DNA of 64,000 nt from positions 296,001 through 360,000 of the forward strand of contig JABLXY010000004.1 in the NCBI GenBank assembly GCA_013177795.1. The letters are read 5' to 3'. This document shows, one piece after another, positions 53,856-62,394 of this stretch (position 1 is its first letter; each line of letters opens with the position of its first letter). The stretch is from Syntrophaceae bacterium. GTDB taxonomy: Bacteria > Desulfobacterota > Syntrophia > Syntrophales > UBA2192. Under the pieces are notes generated by a model, which saw nothing but the letters and a program-made list of their open reading frames with translations, was not told the origin of the DNA and did not search any database. A program made the translations under genes and the position numbers.

Positions 53856-54581
53856 TCACTTTGCATCGACGATGGGGTAGCTCACGGTGACGCTGACGGT
53901 GAAGGTCTGTTCGCCCGGCGCGACGGGCACGCCGGAGGCCGCTGCGGCCTCCATGCGGGCAACCGGGTAGGGGCCGGGGCGAGCGCCTTCCTGCTCGGAG
54001 ATCTTCACGGGCTTTCCGATTCTCACCCCCGCCGCCTCCGCATAGACCCGGGCGCGCCTCAGCGCGTCGGCCATGGCCTTCCTGCGCGCCTCGTCCATGA
54101 GCGGAGCGGGTTCGGCAACACCGAAACTCACCCCCCGGACCTGGTTTGCACCCAGGGCAACCGTCTCGTCAAGAAACCCCCCGAGCCGGGTCATGTCCCG
54201 GACCTTCACCGACAGCTCGTTTGTGACCTGGTAGCCCGCAATCTTCGGGGATTCCCGCTGATCCTTGTCGTATCGGTAGCGCGGCGCGACGTTGAACTGA
54301 GACGTCTGCACGTCCCTGTCCTCGATGCCCCGCTTGCGGATCAGGACGATGAGCTGGCTCATGGCCTCGTTGTTCTTCCTCAGCGCCTCGGCCGCCGTCG
54401 CCCCCTCTGTGACGACCCCCACGTGAACCCGGGCGAAGTCCGGCTTGGCGTGGGTCTCTCCCGAGCCCGTCACGGTGACGGCGGCCGGGCGGCATCCGGG
54501 ATCTTCGGGAAACTGGGCTGCGGCCGTGCTGCAGGCGAGCGCCGTCAGGGCAACGGCAAAAAGGGCAAAGGTCTTTCTCAT
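53856..54581 (-). CDS. SIMPL-domain (DUF541) periplasmic protein
   Basis: This 241-residue exported protein has a signal peptide (MRKTFALFAVALTALACSTAAA) and a SIMPL/DUF541 domain: the VTVTGSGETHAKPDFARV start, a helix with AAEALRKNNEAMSQLI, then TSQFNVAPRY and GYQVTNELSVKVRD. SIMPL proteins (E. coli YggE is an example) are poorly characterised envelope proteins linked to oxidative stress. Upstream in-frame ATG 54602 adds seven residues; ATG 54581 fits a signal peptide better. It is the first gene of the minus-strand operon. Confidence 0.88.
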   Translation of the reverse strand: MRKTFALFAVALTALACSTAAAQFPEDPGCRPAAVTVTGSGETHAKPDFARVHVGVVTEGATAAEALRKNNEAMSQLIVLIRKRGIEDRDVQTSQFNVAPRYRYDKDQRESPKIAGYQVTNELSVKVRDMTRLGGFLDETVALGANQVRGVSFGVAEPAPLMDEARRKAMADALRRARVYAEAAGVRIGKPVKISEQEGARPGPYPVARMEAAAASGVPVAPGEQTFTVSVTVSYPIVDAK

Positions 54582-54680
54582 GATGTACCCCCTGTCGGGC
54601 ATGATTCGCGGCGGGGCGCTGCCTGGGATCCCGACGGGGGCATCTTACCACAGCCCATGGCGATGCAAAGGGATTTTTGC

Positions 54681-54929
54681 TCAGGCTCTCCTCATGGCGA
54701 GGAAGGTCCCCAGGCTGTTTCCTGCTGCGAAGGCCATGATGCTGTAGACGCCGTCCATGGCGCTGTCCTTCAGCATCACGGAAAGAAGGAGGAAGTTGGC
54801 GACCGTGATCAGCCCGCTGAGCACCGTCGCGCGCCAGACGCGTCTCTGGGCCACGTCGCTCGTGTACTTGGTGATCAGCAGGTCGATGACAAAGCCTGCA
54901 AAGAAAATCAGGACGAGTTTTGTGATCAT
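54681..54929 (-). CDS. Small integral membrane protein
   Basis: This 82-residue protein has two to three hydrophobic helices (about 4-20, 34-50, 58-78). GGGGAGGTG is 6 nt before ATG 54929, which fixes the start. No motif is visible. The topology is reminiscent of small DUF or holin-like proteins, but there is no phage context. Unrecognised. Confidence 0.7.
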   Translation of the reverse strand: MITKLVLIFFAGFVIDLLITKYTSDVAQRRVWRATVLSGLITVANFLLLSVMLKDSAMDGVYSIMAFAAGNSLGTFLAMRRA

Positions 54930-55245
54930 GGCAGACACCTCCCCGGTGGAACGGCTCGGGATCGTGTTTTCGCCGGATACGGCGCCTGGAGGATCGGCAA
55001 TGTGCAGCCCCTTCCGGGCGGACGCACGTCTGCCCCCGGTTTCAGGCTGCAGGAATTTGCTCGAGAAGGTTACGATCGGGACGTATCCCGGTGATGGAAG
55101 GGAAAGACAGGCGGCCCGGGCTTACACCCCGTAACCTGCCGGTTGCTCACCAGCGCTCACTCCATCCTCCCTGACGGTTGATGAATTATGATCCCCAGGG
55201 AGAGGGAAAATGTCAAGGCGAAGATAACTCAACAAATACAAGAAG
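54930..55245. other. Intergenic region, hairpin-rich
   Basis: About 315 bp lie between two minus-strand genes. I compared the minus strand with cobalamin, TPP, glycine, fluoride and guanidine motifs and matched none. Short GC-rich stems are present (for example CCGGGCTT near 55115). The last 70 nt near 55190-55240 are AT-rich (AATTATGATCC and TACAAGAAGTT). Nothing definite. Confidence 0.3.
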
Positions 55246-55596
55246 TTATTCTTCCTGGTCGTTTAATTGGTTCAACGTTTTCTCCACTATCGTCATGAAG
55301 AACTCGTAGTTCTCCCGGCAGGCGCGGTGGACGACAGGGGTGACGAGGTCCTTGTTCTCCTCGTAGAACTGGTCGACGAGGCTGCGGAACTCCTCCGTGT
55401 CGAACACGACGGGTGCCGAGTCCATCGTGATGGCATACCCGTGGAGGTAAAGCCCCCGGAGTTTGATGTCCTCGAGAGCCGCGATGCGAGGGTTCGGGGC
55501 GGCCTTCTTCTCCGGCTTTTTCTCCGGTGCCTGCGCACGTTTCGCTGCCTGTTTTTTCGCCGGAGGCTTTGGGGTCTGCGTCTTCTTTTTTTCCAT
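55246..55596 (-). CDS. Hypothetical protein with Lys/Ala/Pro-rich N-terminal tail
   Basis: This 116-residue protein has a histone-H1-like basic tail in its first 35 residues (KPPAKKQAAKRAQAPEKK), followed by an acidic helical domain with LRGLYLHGYAITMDS and an EEFRSLVDQFYEENKDLV segment. The basic tail suggests nucleic-acid or membrane association. The globular part is unrecognised. The ATG is preceded by AGGGACTGGG, a weak site. Confidence 0.6.
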   Translation of the reverse strand: MEKKKTQTPKPPAKKQAAKRAQAPEKKPEKKAAPNPRIAALEDIKLRGLYLHGYAITMDSAPVVFDTEEFRSLVDQFYEENKDLVTPVVHRACRENYEFFMTIVEKTLNQLNDQEE

Positions 55597-55824
55597 CCCA
55601 GTCCCTGTAGGTTTCGGTCGTCGTTGAGCGTCTGCTCTTCGCTGTTTGCGCCCCCCGGGTCTCGAACCACGGTTCTCAAACCGCCCGGGTGATCCCTGCG
55701 GATATCCGGATTGAGCGCCAGGGCCGCCTTCGGGGGATCCCGTGCGACTCCTTCGCTCGCCCGGTCGACCTGCGCGGTTGAAGGGATCGAAGCATGCGGG
55801 AAATAGCAGAGAACCCGGGGCCTG

Positions 55825-56178
55825 TCAATCGGGAGACCGTTTCCCGAACTGCGGGCATATGGCCGACGAGCCGGGCTCGAACTCTCGGCAGACCCGGGGC
55901 CGTGTCTCGTAGATGGTGCAGGCGAACTTCCCCTCCCGGAAGTCCAGGAAGGGGCAGTCGTGGATGGTCATCCCCGTCGTGACGGACAGGACATGGTCTC
56001 CCACCCAGAGAGCGTCGCGGCAGGCCCGCAGGATGTCGTCACGGCCCTCCCGTTTCCATCGCGCCAGGTCATCGGCGTCGGCGTCGGCGATCATGTCGGC
56101 CATGCAGCAGGTGCCGCAGCGAAGGCAGGCTATGGACGCTTTGTCCGACAATTGCGGCCTCCGGGCTTGACGGGGCAA
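55825..56178 (-). CDS. YkgJ-family cysteine cluster protein
   Basis: This 117-residue protein has the YkgJ/Fe-S or zinc-binding pattern: CLRCGTCC near the N-terminus, CPFLDFREG, CTIYETRPRVCREF, then a final Cys in ICPQF, the arrangement expected for a metal cluster (the nature, zinc or Fe-S, is unsettled in the family). The start is a TTG with no strong ribosome site; the first downstream ATG is internal to the Cys motif. It is divergent from the methyltransferase gene. Function unknown. Confidence 0.8.
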   Translation of the reverse strand: MPRQARRPQLSDKASIACLRCGTCCMADMIADADADDLARWKREGRDDILRACRDALWVGDHVLSVTTGMTIHDCPFLDFREGKFACTIYETRPRVCREFEPGSSAICPQFGKRSPD

Positions 56179-56268
56179 CGCGGTTGTTGGTATGGCGTGG
56201 TGCTGGGTTGCCTGCTCGTTCTATACACCCGCGCCTGTCGTGACGAAAGGAAAAAGGGTGAACCAAAC

Positions 56269-57186
56269 GTGCCCGCCCTTCACGATACACGCCGCTACCA
56301 CCTGAACCACCCCATCGATCTCCTGACGGAGTTCACCGTGTGTGAATCGCTCGGTCACGAATGCTCGCCGACCCTCAGGGCCCTGGGCATGAAGAGGACC
56401 TACGGGGCGGTTCTGGGCGATCGTCTCGCGGAGAGGGGGCTCCTGCGCGAGGGGGCGGGGCTCTGCGAGATCGGGGGCGGCTACGGCAGCCTCATGCGGG
56501 GGATGCTGGAATCCCACGGGGAGCGCGTGCGGCGGGTCGTGATGGTGGATCTCTCCCGCTCCCTGATCGGCATCCAGCGCCGCGCCCTGGAACCCTGGAA
56601 GGACCGGGTGTGCTTCATCCTGGGCGATGCCCTCGAAGTGCTGCCCGCCCTCTCGGGGGTGGACCTGTTTCTCGTCAACGAGATGATCGGGGATCTTCCG
56701 GTGTGGACGGGTCTCGACCCGAAGAGACTTCCCGACGATGCGGCGGCCCTGGTCGACCGCTACGGGCTCTCCGTCCCCGGGGAGGGACCGTTTCACTTCA
56801 ACATCGGGGCGATCAGGCTCGTCGAGGCGCTCTGTCGAAAAGGCTGCGCGGCGTTTGTGTCGGAGCACGCCAGTGACCCCCTCATTCCCCCGGGGATGCC
56901 CTTTCTCGTCCGGGGCCTCGATGCGGGCGGCTGGCCGCGGGAAATCCGGCTTTCGGCCCACTCGGAGTACACCATCCGGTTTTCGCACCTCGAGCAGGTT
57001 GCCCGCTCGCTCGGCCGCAGGGTCGAGACGGGGAGCCTCCTGGAGCTGATCGGCTTTCCGAGCGTGGAGAAGGCGCGCTTCATCTTCAACGCCCGGGCGT
57101 GCTCGACGGACGAGCAGGCGTTCACCTATGAGTTTCTCGATCACGTGAGGGAGTACCGATGGCTGATCATACACGGAGAGCGCTGA
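56269..57186 (+). CDS. Class I SAM-dependent methyltransferase-like protein
   Basis: This 305-residue protein has the glycine-rich SAM motif LCEIGGGYGSLMRGM and a following acidic VVMVDLS motif, then DLFLVNEMIGDLPVW, which recalls methyltransferase motif IV. The N-terminus is a helical lid. The C-terminal third has FLVRGLDAGGWPREI and a QVARSLGR helix. The start is GTG 56269, downstream of an AGGAAAAAGGG stretch, although a longer frame (to 55960) overlaps the YkgJ gene. The methylation target is unknown. Confidence 0.7.
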   Translation: MPALHDTRRYHLNHPIDLLTEFTVCESLGHECSPTLRALGMKRTYGAVLGDRLAERGLLREGAGLCEIGGGYGSLMRGMLESHGERVRRVVMVDLSRSLIGIQRRALEPWKDRVCFILGDALEVLPALSGVDLFLVNEMIGDLPVWTGLDPKRLPDDAAALVDRYGLSVPGEGPFHFNIGAIRLVEALCRKGCAAFVSEHASDPLIPPGMPFLVRGLDAGGWPREIRLSAHSEYTIRFSHLEQVARSLGRRVETGSLLELIGFPSVEKARFIFNARACSTDEQAFTYEFLDHVREYRWLIIHGER

Positions 57187-57219
57187 AGGCATGGTGCGAA
57201 GCGCAAACGGCGGGAGGGA

Positions 57220-58593
57220 TCAGACCTTGATGCCGTACTTCTCGATGCGGTAGATCATGGTGGGGCGCGAGATGCCGAGGAGCCTGGCCGCCTTCGTCCG
57301 GTTCCCCCCGCAGCGCTGGAGGGCCTGCACGATGAGCTCCTTGTTCATCTCGTCGAGGTTCAGGCCTGAGGAGGGGATCCTCGGCACCGCGGGTTCCGCC
57401 CCCCCGGCCAGCGGCGGCGGCGTCGTCAGAAACTCCAGGTGCTTCCGGGTGATCTCGGGCGCGTCCTCCATCAGCATGACCCGCTCGATGGCGTTGCGCA
57501 GCTCGCGCACGTTGCCGGTCCAGGGGTGCTCGGCAAGGAGGCGCTTGGCATCCTCGCTGACCCGCTGGAAATTCTTGCTGAAGCGCTGGTTGAACTTGTT
57601 GATGAAAAACAGGGTGAGCGCCTCGATGTCCTCCTTGCGCTCCCGGAGGGGCGGGATGGTGATCCGGGCGACGTTGAGTCGGTAGTAGAGATCCTCGCGG
57701 AAGGTGCCCTCCCGGATGCACTCCTCGAGGCTCTTGTTCGTGGCGGCGATAATGCGGACGTCGACGTGTCTCTTCTCGGAGCCCCCCACGGGGTAGAAGG
57801 CCTTTTCCTCGAGAAACGTCAGCAGCTTGACCTGGGCCGAGGGCAGCAGCTCGCTGATCTCGTCGAGCAGGACCGTGCCCCCGTTTGCCGCCTCGAACTT
57901 CCCCTTCTTGCCCTCCTGCAGCCCGCCGGTGAAGGTGCCCTTCTCGTAGCCGAACAGCTCGCTCTCCACGAGGTCCTTGCTGATCGCCCCGCAGTTGATG
58001 CTCACGAAGGGCTTGTCGAACCGGTCGCTGCGGTGGTGGATGAGTCGCGCGATGACCTCCTTGCCCGTGCCCGTCTTGCCCTCGATGAGGACCGTCGTGT
58101 CGTAGCTGCGGGCGATCGTGTCGGCCAGCCGCAGGGCGAGCTTCATGGACGGGCTCTGGGCGACGATGTTGTCGAGGTTGTAGTCCTTGACGAACTGCTT
58201 TCGCAGCTCCTCCACCTCGCGCTTGAGCTTGAGGGTCTCCAGGGCCTTCTCGATGATGACGTCGAGCTCCTCGATGTCCAGCGGCTTGACGAGGTAGTCG
58301 AACGCCCCCATCTTGATGGAACGGATGACGGACTTGACGTCCTCGTAGGCCGTCATCATGATCACGGCGACATCCTTGTTGATCTCGCGGATATGGCCGA
58401 GGGTGTCGATCCCGTTGATGCCCGGCAGGCGGATATCGAGCAGGACGAGGTCGATGTCGTGCGTCGGCAGGATGCGCAGGGCCTCCTCCCCGCTTCCGGC
58501 GACGAAGGTGTCGTACTTCTCCGACAGGATGGTGTTCAGGGAGTTCTGCAGGAGCTTGTCGTCGTCGACGATGAGGATCTTATACCGGTACAT
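57220..58593 (-). CDS. Sigma54-dependent response regulator, NtrC family
   Basis: This 457-residue activator has a receiver domain (1-120) with acceptor Asp53 in LLDIRLP, then an AAA+ sigma54-interaction domain and a C-terminal Fis-type HTH (RTKAARLLGISRPTMIYRIEKYGI). Walker A is EGKTGTGKE. The loop that contacts sigma54 reads GTFTGG rather than GAFTGA. Walker B is VLLDEI and the arginine-finger region FREDLYYRLN. It activates sigma54 promoters when phosphorylated by the adjacent kinase, whose gene overlaps its start by 14 nt. The regulon cannot be read here. Confidence 0.95.
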   Translation of the reverse strand: MYRYKILIVDDDKLLQNSLNTILSEKYDTFVAGSGEEALRILPTHDIDLVLLDIRLPGINGIDTLGHIREINKDVAVIMMTAYEDVKSVIRSIKMGAFDYLVKPLDIEELDVIIEKALETLKLKREVEELRKQFVKDYNLDNIVAQSPSMKLALRLADTIARSYDTTVLIEGKTGTGKEVIARLIHHRSDRFDKPFVSINCGAISKDLVESELFGYEKGTFTGGLQEGKKGKFEAANGGTVLLDEISELLPSAQVKLLTFLEEKAFYPVGGSEKRHVDVRIIAATNKSLEECIREGTFREDLYYRLNVARITIPPLRERKEDIEALTLFFINKFNQRFSKNFQRVSEDAKRLLAEHPWTGNVRELRNAIERVMLMEDAPEITRKHLEFLTTPPPLAGGAEPAVPRIPSSGLNLDEMNKELIVQALQRCGGNRTKAARLLGISRPTMIYRIEKYGIKV

Positions 58594-60295
58594 GCGCCCT
58601 CTCCTCGTCGATGGGGAACCGCAGGGTGAACGTCGTCCCCTGGCCGAGCCGGCTCTTGCACTCGATCACGGCGCGGTGCTGCTCCAGGATCTTGTGGGCG
58701 ATGGAGAGGCCCAGGCCCGTCCCCTCGGGCTTGGTCGTGAAGAAGGGATCGAAGATCCTCGGGAGGTCCTCCTTCGCGATCCCCGTGCCGCTGTCGCTGA
58801 ACGAGATGCTGAGCCGGCGGTGCGGCTTTTTCGCCTCCGGCTCGACGCGGCTCTCCACCCGGACGGTGCCGCCCTGCGGCATGGCCTGCATGGCGTTGAG
58901 CAGGATGTTCACGAAAACCTGGTGAATCTGCTGGCTGTCGAACACGACGTCGGGGGCCTCCGGCTCAAGCGCCAGTTCGACGCGGACGTTGTGCTTTCGG
59001 AACTGGGAGTCGAGCAGGGAGACGGCGTCCTCGATCGCCCGGTTGATGGAATCGCTCTTCAGGATCGGGGGGGCGGGCCGGCAGAAATCCAGCATGCCCT
59101 TGACGAGACCCTTGATCCGCTCGACGCCGGTCAGCGTGTCGTCGATGATCTTGCGGGTCTTGTCGTCCGGGTCGAGCTGCCTGGCGAGAAACTGGACGTT
59201 GAAATTGATGCTGGCCAGGGGGTTGCGGATCTCGTGGGCGATGCCGGCCGAGAGCTGGCCCAGCGAGGAGAGGCGGTCCATCCGCCGCATCCACTCCTCG
59301 GACCGCTTGGCTTCCGTGAGGTCCCGGGCGATGAGCACGGCGCCCAGGACGGCCCCGTCGCGGCTCTTGAGCTGGGAGGAACTGACGCCGAGGACGGCGC
59401 GGCCCCCCTGCTTTTTCCGGATGACCAGCTCCAGGCCCTCCGTGATCCGGCCCTGGATGGCCTCCTGGATGATCGCCGCGACCGGTTCGTCGAAGACCTC
59501 GCGCGACGGCACGCCGGCAACCTTGTCCTTTTCTAGCCCGAAGAAGCGTTCCGTCATTTCGTTGATGGTGCGGATCGTCCCGTCGCAGTTGACGACCAGG
59601 ATGCCGTTGGGGGAGCTTTCCACGACGTTTTCCGCGAAGTTGCGCTCGTTGACGAGTTGTTCGTAGAGGCGCGTGTTCTCGATGATGATGCTCGCCTGGT
59701 TGGCGAAGATGGACAGGTGCTGGATGTCCTCTTCCGTCAGGACCAGGGGGTAGCCGCCCCTGTCGGCCTCTATGAGACCGATGACGGATTCCCGCAGGTG
59801 CAGGGGCACGGCGATGGTGGCGAACCGGTTCTGCTTTGCGCTGACTTTCCGGTCCAGGTAGGTTACCCGGCTGTCGGCGCTGTAGTCCCGGATGTAGACG
59901 GTCTGTCCCGTTTTGACCACGAGGGTCTCGATGCACTCGTGACGTTCGAGGCTGAAGGGCCTCTTGAAGGCGATCTCCATCTCCTCTGGCGTGAAGCCGA
60001 TCTCGTATTTACACTCGAGCAGCTTGCGGTCCTTGCTGACGAGATAGATGGCCACGCGGTCATAGCCGAAGACGTGCGCGGTTTCCTCGACGATGGCGGT
60101 CAAAACGGTGTCCAACGAGACGGGCCGGATGAGGAGGCTGCTGATCTTGTGGATGGAGGAGAGAAGCCGATCCTTGGCATGAAGATCGACGTTGTCCTGC
60201 CGGGGTGTCCATGGCGAGAGTCTTTGCTTTTCCGTCGATCTTTGCGCTTTCGGGCTCATGCGGGCCTTGGGTGGTGGGTTCCCGGCACCACGCAT
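58580..60295 (-). CDS. Sensor histidine kinase (GAF-PAS-HisKA-HATPase)
   Basis: This 571-residue cytosolic kinase has a GAF domain (about 45-190), a PAS domain (about 205-310, NCDGTIRTINEMTERFFG), a dimerisation/phospho-acceptor helix with His354 (GIAHEIRNPLASI) and an HATPase_c domain with the N-box NILLNAMQAMP, DSGTGIAKEDL and GTGLGLSIAHKIL. No transmembrane helix is visible, so the signal is intracellular. It partners the NtrC-type regulator downstream. The start is uncertain: TTG 60298, ATG 60295 and ATG 60259 are in frame and none has a good ribosome site. Confidence 0.94.
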   Translation of the reverse strand: MRGAGNPPPKARMSPKAQRSTEKQRLSPWTPRQDNVDLHAKDRLLSSIHKISSLLIRPVSLDTVLTAIVEETAHVFGYDRVAIYLVSKDRKLLECKYEIGFTPEEMEIAFKRPFSLERHECIETLVVKTGQTVYIRDYSADSRVTYLDRKVSAKQNRFATIAVPLHLRESVIGLIEADRGGYPLVLTEEDIQHLSIFANQASIIIENTRLYEQLVNERNFAENVVESSPNGILVVNCDGTIRTINEMTERFFGLEKDKVAGVPSREVFDEPVAAIIQEAIQGRITEGLELVIRKKQGGRAVLGVSSSQLKSRDGAVLGAVLIARDLTEAKRSEEWMRRMDRLSSLGQLSAGIAHEIRNPLASINFNVQFLARQLDPDDKTRKIIDDTLTGVERIKGLVKGMLDFCRPAPPILKSDSINRAIEDAVSLLDSQFRKHNVRVELALEPEAPDVVFDSQQIHQVFVNILLNAMQAMPQGGTVRVESRVEPEAKKPHRRLSISFSDSGTGIAKEDLPRIFDPFFTTKPEGTGLGLSIAHKILEQHRAVIECKSRLGQGTTFTLRFPIDEERAHVPV

Positions 60296-60437
60296 CAATA
60301 GATTACGCGCATCATGGCGCGCTCTGCAATGTTTTTTTCAGCCCCACCCTTTCCCGTGTCAGCCGTTCCAAGAAAAGGGAGAATGAAATCGCCGCCTGCC
60401 GATGAGCGATCCGGTTTCAGCAGGGTCTCCGCCGGTT

Positions 60438-60791
60438 TCAGCGTATGGGAAGCGACGCGAAGAGCCCGTTTAGGGTGTAGATGGCGACGAACCGGACGTC
60501 CCTGTCCCGTTCGATCCGATCGAGCAGGGCATCGATTTCGTCGAAGACCTCGCCGACATTCTCGACGCGGGCGGTAATGACACCCAGGAAGCCGCGCTTT
60601 TCGTACTTGACCAGCGGCTCCGGGAGCCTTCGGACCCTTGTCGCCGCCGCTCCGGCCGGAATGTACACCCTGCCGGGAATCGGTTCCGCCGCCATGACTT
60701 CGGCCACGCGGTCCCTCGTCCTGCCAAGGCAGGCTTGGGCCGGATCGGCACCCCACTGATAGATCGTTGCGGCTCTGTTCGGCGCCTTCAT
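60438..60791 (-). CDS. Hypothetical protein (117 aa)
   Basis: This 117-residue soluble protein has a strong ribosome site (GAGGAGG). Its C-terminal half reads KRGFLGVITARVENVGEVFDEIDALLDRIERDRDVRFVAIY, a beta-alpha-beta pattern. No catalytic signature. Unrecognised. It lies 142 nt upstream of the histidine kinase on the same strand, so a shared role in the same regulon is possible but unsupported. Confidence 0.6.
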   Translation of the reverse strand: MKAPNRAATIYQWGADPAQACLGRTRDRVAEVMAAEPIPGRVYIPAGAAATRVRRLPEPLVKYEKRGFLGVITARVENVGEVFDEIDALLDRIERDRDVRFVAIYTLNGLFASLPIR

Positions 60792-61172
60792 GTTGTCGCC
60801 TCCTCGTTCGTCAATCTGTTCGAATTCCAGCAGAGCAAAGGCCGTGCCCGGCTGCGAAGATTTCTAATTGTTCGATATTGCACAACATTTTGTGCGTCGC
60901 CCTTCGGTCGTGACCCCGGGAGAATGAAGCACTTCCTCCGCCTGCCGGCGACCCTCCGGGGAGACAAAAGAAAAACCTTTTAATATTAACCAGTTGAAAA
61001 CTTGAAGCATTTGCTTTACTGCAGGAGCAGATGATTCACTCCTGTAAATCCTGTTCTTGGACGGGATGATGTGGTATGAAGCCACAGGCAAAAGGTGCAA
61101 GGACAAAGGGTCAAATCTTTGATTTAAAAATGGTTTTCTAATTCCGGGAACCCGAAACCCGGGGGCTGCAGG
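60792..61172. other. AT-rich intergenic region
   Basis: The region contains an inverted repeat GCACAA, CATT, TTGTGC (60880-60895). A markedly AT-rich stretch follows (60960-61020; CCTTTTAATATTAACCAG). Then comes a one-armed heptad element (61087-61114). It lies between divergent genes (60791 minus, 61173 plus) and presumably holds both promoters. Confidence 0.4.
61087..61114. repeat. One-armed 7-nt periodic element
   Basis: GGCAAAA, GGTGCAA, GGACAAA, GGGTCAA are four in-phase heptads with the same words as the elements at 8585 and 9519. No C-rich partner arm follows and no stop codon precedes it. It may be a remnant or an early stage of the family. Confidence 0.55.
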
Positions 61173-61460
61173 ATGCTCGAGAAGCTGGAGGAGCAGATCA
61201 GGGCCATCGATGGGCTGGCGGGAACGTCTTCCGTTTCGGGGGAGTTCGTCCGATGGAGGGGACAGACGGAAGGGGTCCTGAAGGCCCTCTGCGGGGAGAA
61301 CTCCTCCGAAGTCCAGGCCTTCAACGCAATCTATTTCACCCCGGTCTTCCTCACCTGCCGGATGGGGGACGAGGCCTTCGACGAGGCCTATCGCAACGGC
61401 CTCGAGGAGGCGCGGGCATTTCTCCTGTCGATACGGGACCGGATCATGCCGCGGGGCTGA
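61173..61460 (+). CDS. Hypothetical protein (95 aa)
   Basis: This 95-residue helical protein starts MLEKLEEQIRAIDGLA and contains RWRGQTEGVLKALCGENSSE, a segment resembling the N-terminal helical domains of some restriction or abortive-infection proteins (a loose resemblance by eye). No catalytic domain is attached. It converges with the nucleoside-gate gene, overlapping 17 nt. No strong ribosome site (GCAGGA). Confidence 0.6.
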   Translation: MLEKLEEQIRAIDGLAGTSSVSGEFVRWRGQTEGVLKALCGENSSEVQAFNAIYFTPVFLTCRMGDEAFDEAYRNGLEEARAFLLSIRDRIMPRG

Positions 61461-62394
61461 GGGCCCTTTTTCGCCACGACACCCAGAGGGTGAGCATCCG
61501 GGTGGCCGCCATGGCCGTGATGAGCCGCGGCACCCAGAGCCAGAAGGCACTGATCCCGAAGGCCATGAACAGGATCGGGTCCTCTACCATGGAGTGGTTG
61601 ATCCCGATGGAGAGCTGCAGCTCCTCGAGCTCCTCCTTTGAGATGTGCCCCTGCCTTGCTTCCTCCACGATGACGGCCCCCCCGTAGGCGAGGCCGAAGA
61701 CGACGGCCGTCATCCAAAGGATTCCGACCTTCTCGCTCAGTCCCAGGACGCGCAAAAACGGCGACAGGGCCTTCACGACGGGCATGATCCATCCCATGCT
61801 CTTGGCGATTTCGAGCAGGGTGAGGATCGTCATGATGATCAGGAAAACCTTGACGGAAAGGTCCAGCATGGAGACCGCCCAGTCGTAGACCATGGCGGGG
61901 AAGGCCTGCGTGGAGGAACTGACCAGACTGCCCGCGTGGACGGCCGCGGAGGGGTTGGTCTCGATGAAAAAGGTCAGGGCCCAGACCGTGGCGACGGCGG
62001 CCGCGACACGGAACAGCGTCGCCTTCACGGGGTTGAGACCGGACTTGGCCTGGATGACCCCTTCCTGGACGAGGTTGTGGCAGATGAGCAGGAAATTGGC
62101 CAGCAGGGTCATCTCGGCGACGCTGAAGGGCAGCACCGCCATGGCCGCGATTCCGCCGTAGATACCCGTGAGCCCGCCGATGAGGATGGGCAGGGCCGCC
62201 ATGGCCGGAAGGCCCATGAACCCCAGGAGGGGCGCGAGGAGAAAGTCGAGTGCGCCGAGCCACCCGGTCCAGGCGAGCACGGCCGTCAGGAAGGAAATGG
62301 GGATGATGATCTTCATCATCCACAGGAATCCGCCCCACCCCCGTTTCAATCCGCCGCTGAAGCCTTCCTTGAGTTTGGCCCGGGTTTCGGTCAC
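61444..62394 (-). CDS. Nucleoside-recognition (gate) domain membrane protein
   Basis: This 316-residue polytopic membrane protein has about eight hydrophobic helices and two gate-domain repeats, each with a conserved GLxGIYGGIAA or AYGGAVIVEE-like turn. Gate domains occur in concentrative nucleoside transporters, spore maturation proteins A/B and FeoB. The start is GTG 62394, overlapping the thioredoxin stop (GTGA). An upstream frame to 62886 belongs to the thioredoxin gene region. The substrate is unknown. Confidence 0.8.
   Translation of the reverse strand: MTETRAKLKEGFSGGLKRGWGGFLWMMKIIIPISFLTAVLAWTGWLGALDFLLAPLLGFMGLPAMAALPILIGGLTGIYGGIAAMAVLPFSVAEMTLLANFLLICHNLVQEGVIQAKSGLNPVKATLFRVAAAVATVWALTFFIETNPSAAVHAGSLVSSSTQAFPAMVYDWAVSMLDLSVKVFLIIMTILTLLEIAKSMGWIMPVVKALSPFLRVLGLSEKVGILWMTAVVFGLAYGGAVIVEEARQGHISKEELEELQLSIGINHSMVEDPILFMAFGISAFWLWVPRLITAMAATRMLTLWVSWRKRALSPAA

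Noticed and set aside
54930-55245. Known riboswitch in this gap
   Set aside because: Motif words for cobalamin, TPP, fluoride, guanidine and glycine riboswitches are not present.
55640-55760. tRNA-like T-arm (GGTTCGAGACCC on the minus strand)
   Set aside because: The T-stem does not pair, and no acceptor stem, D-arm or anticodon arm can be built around it.
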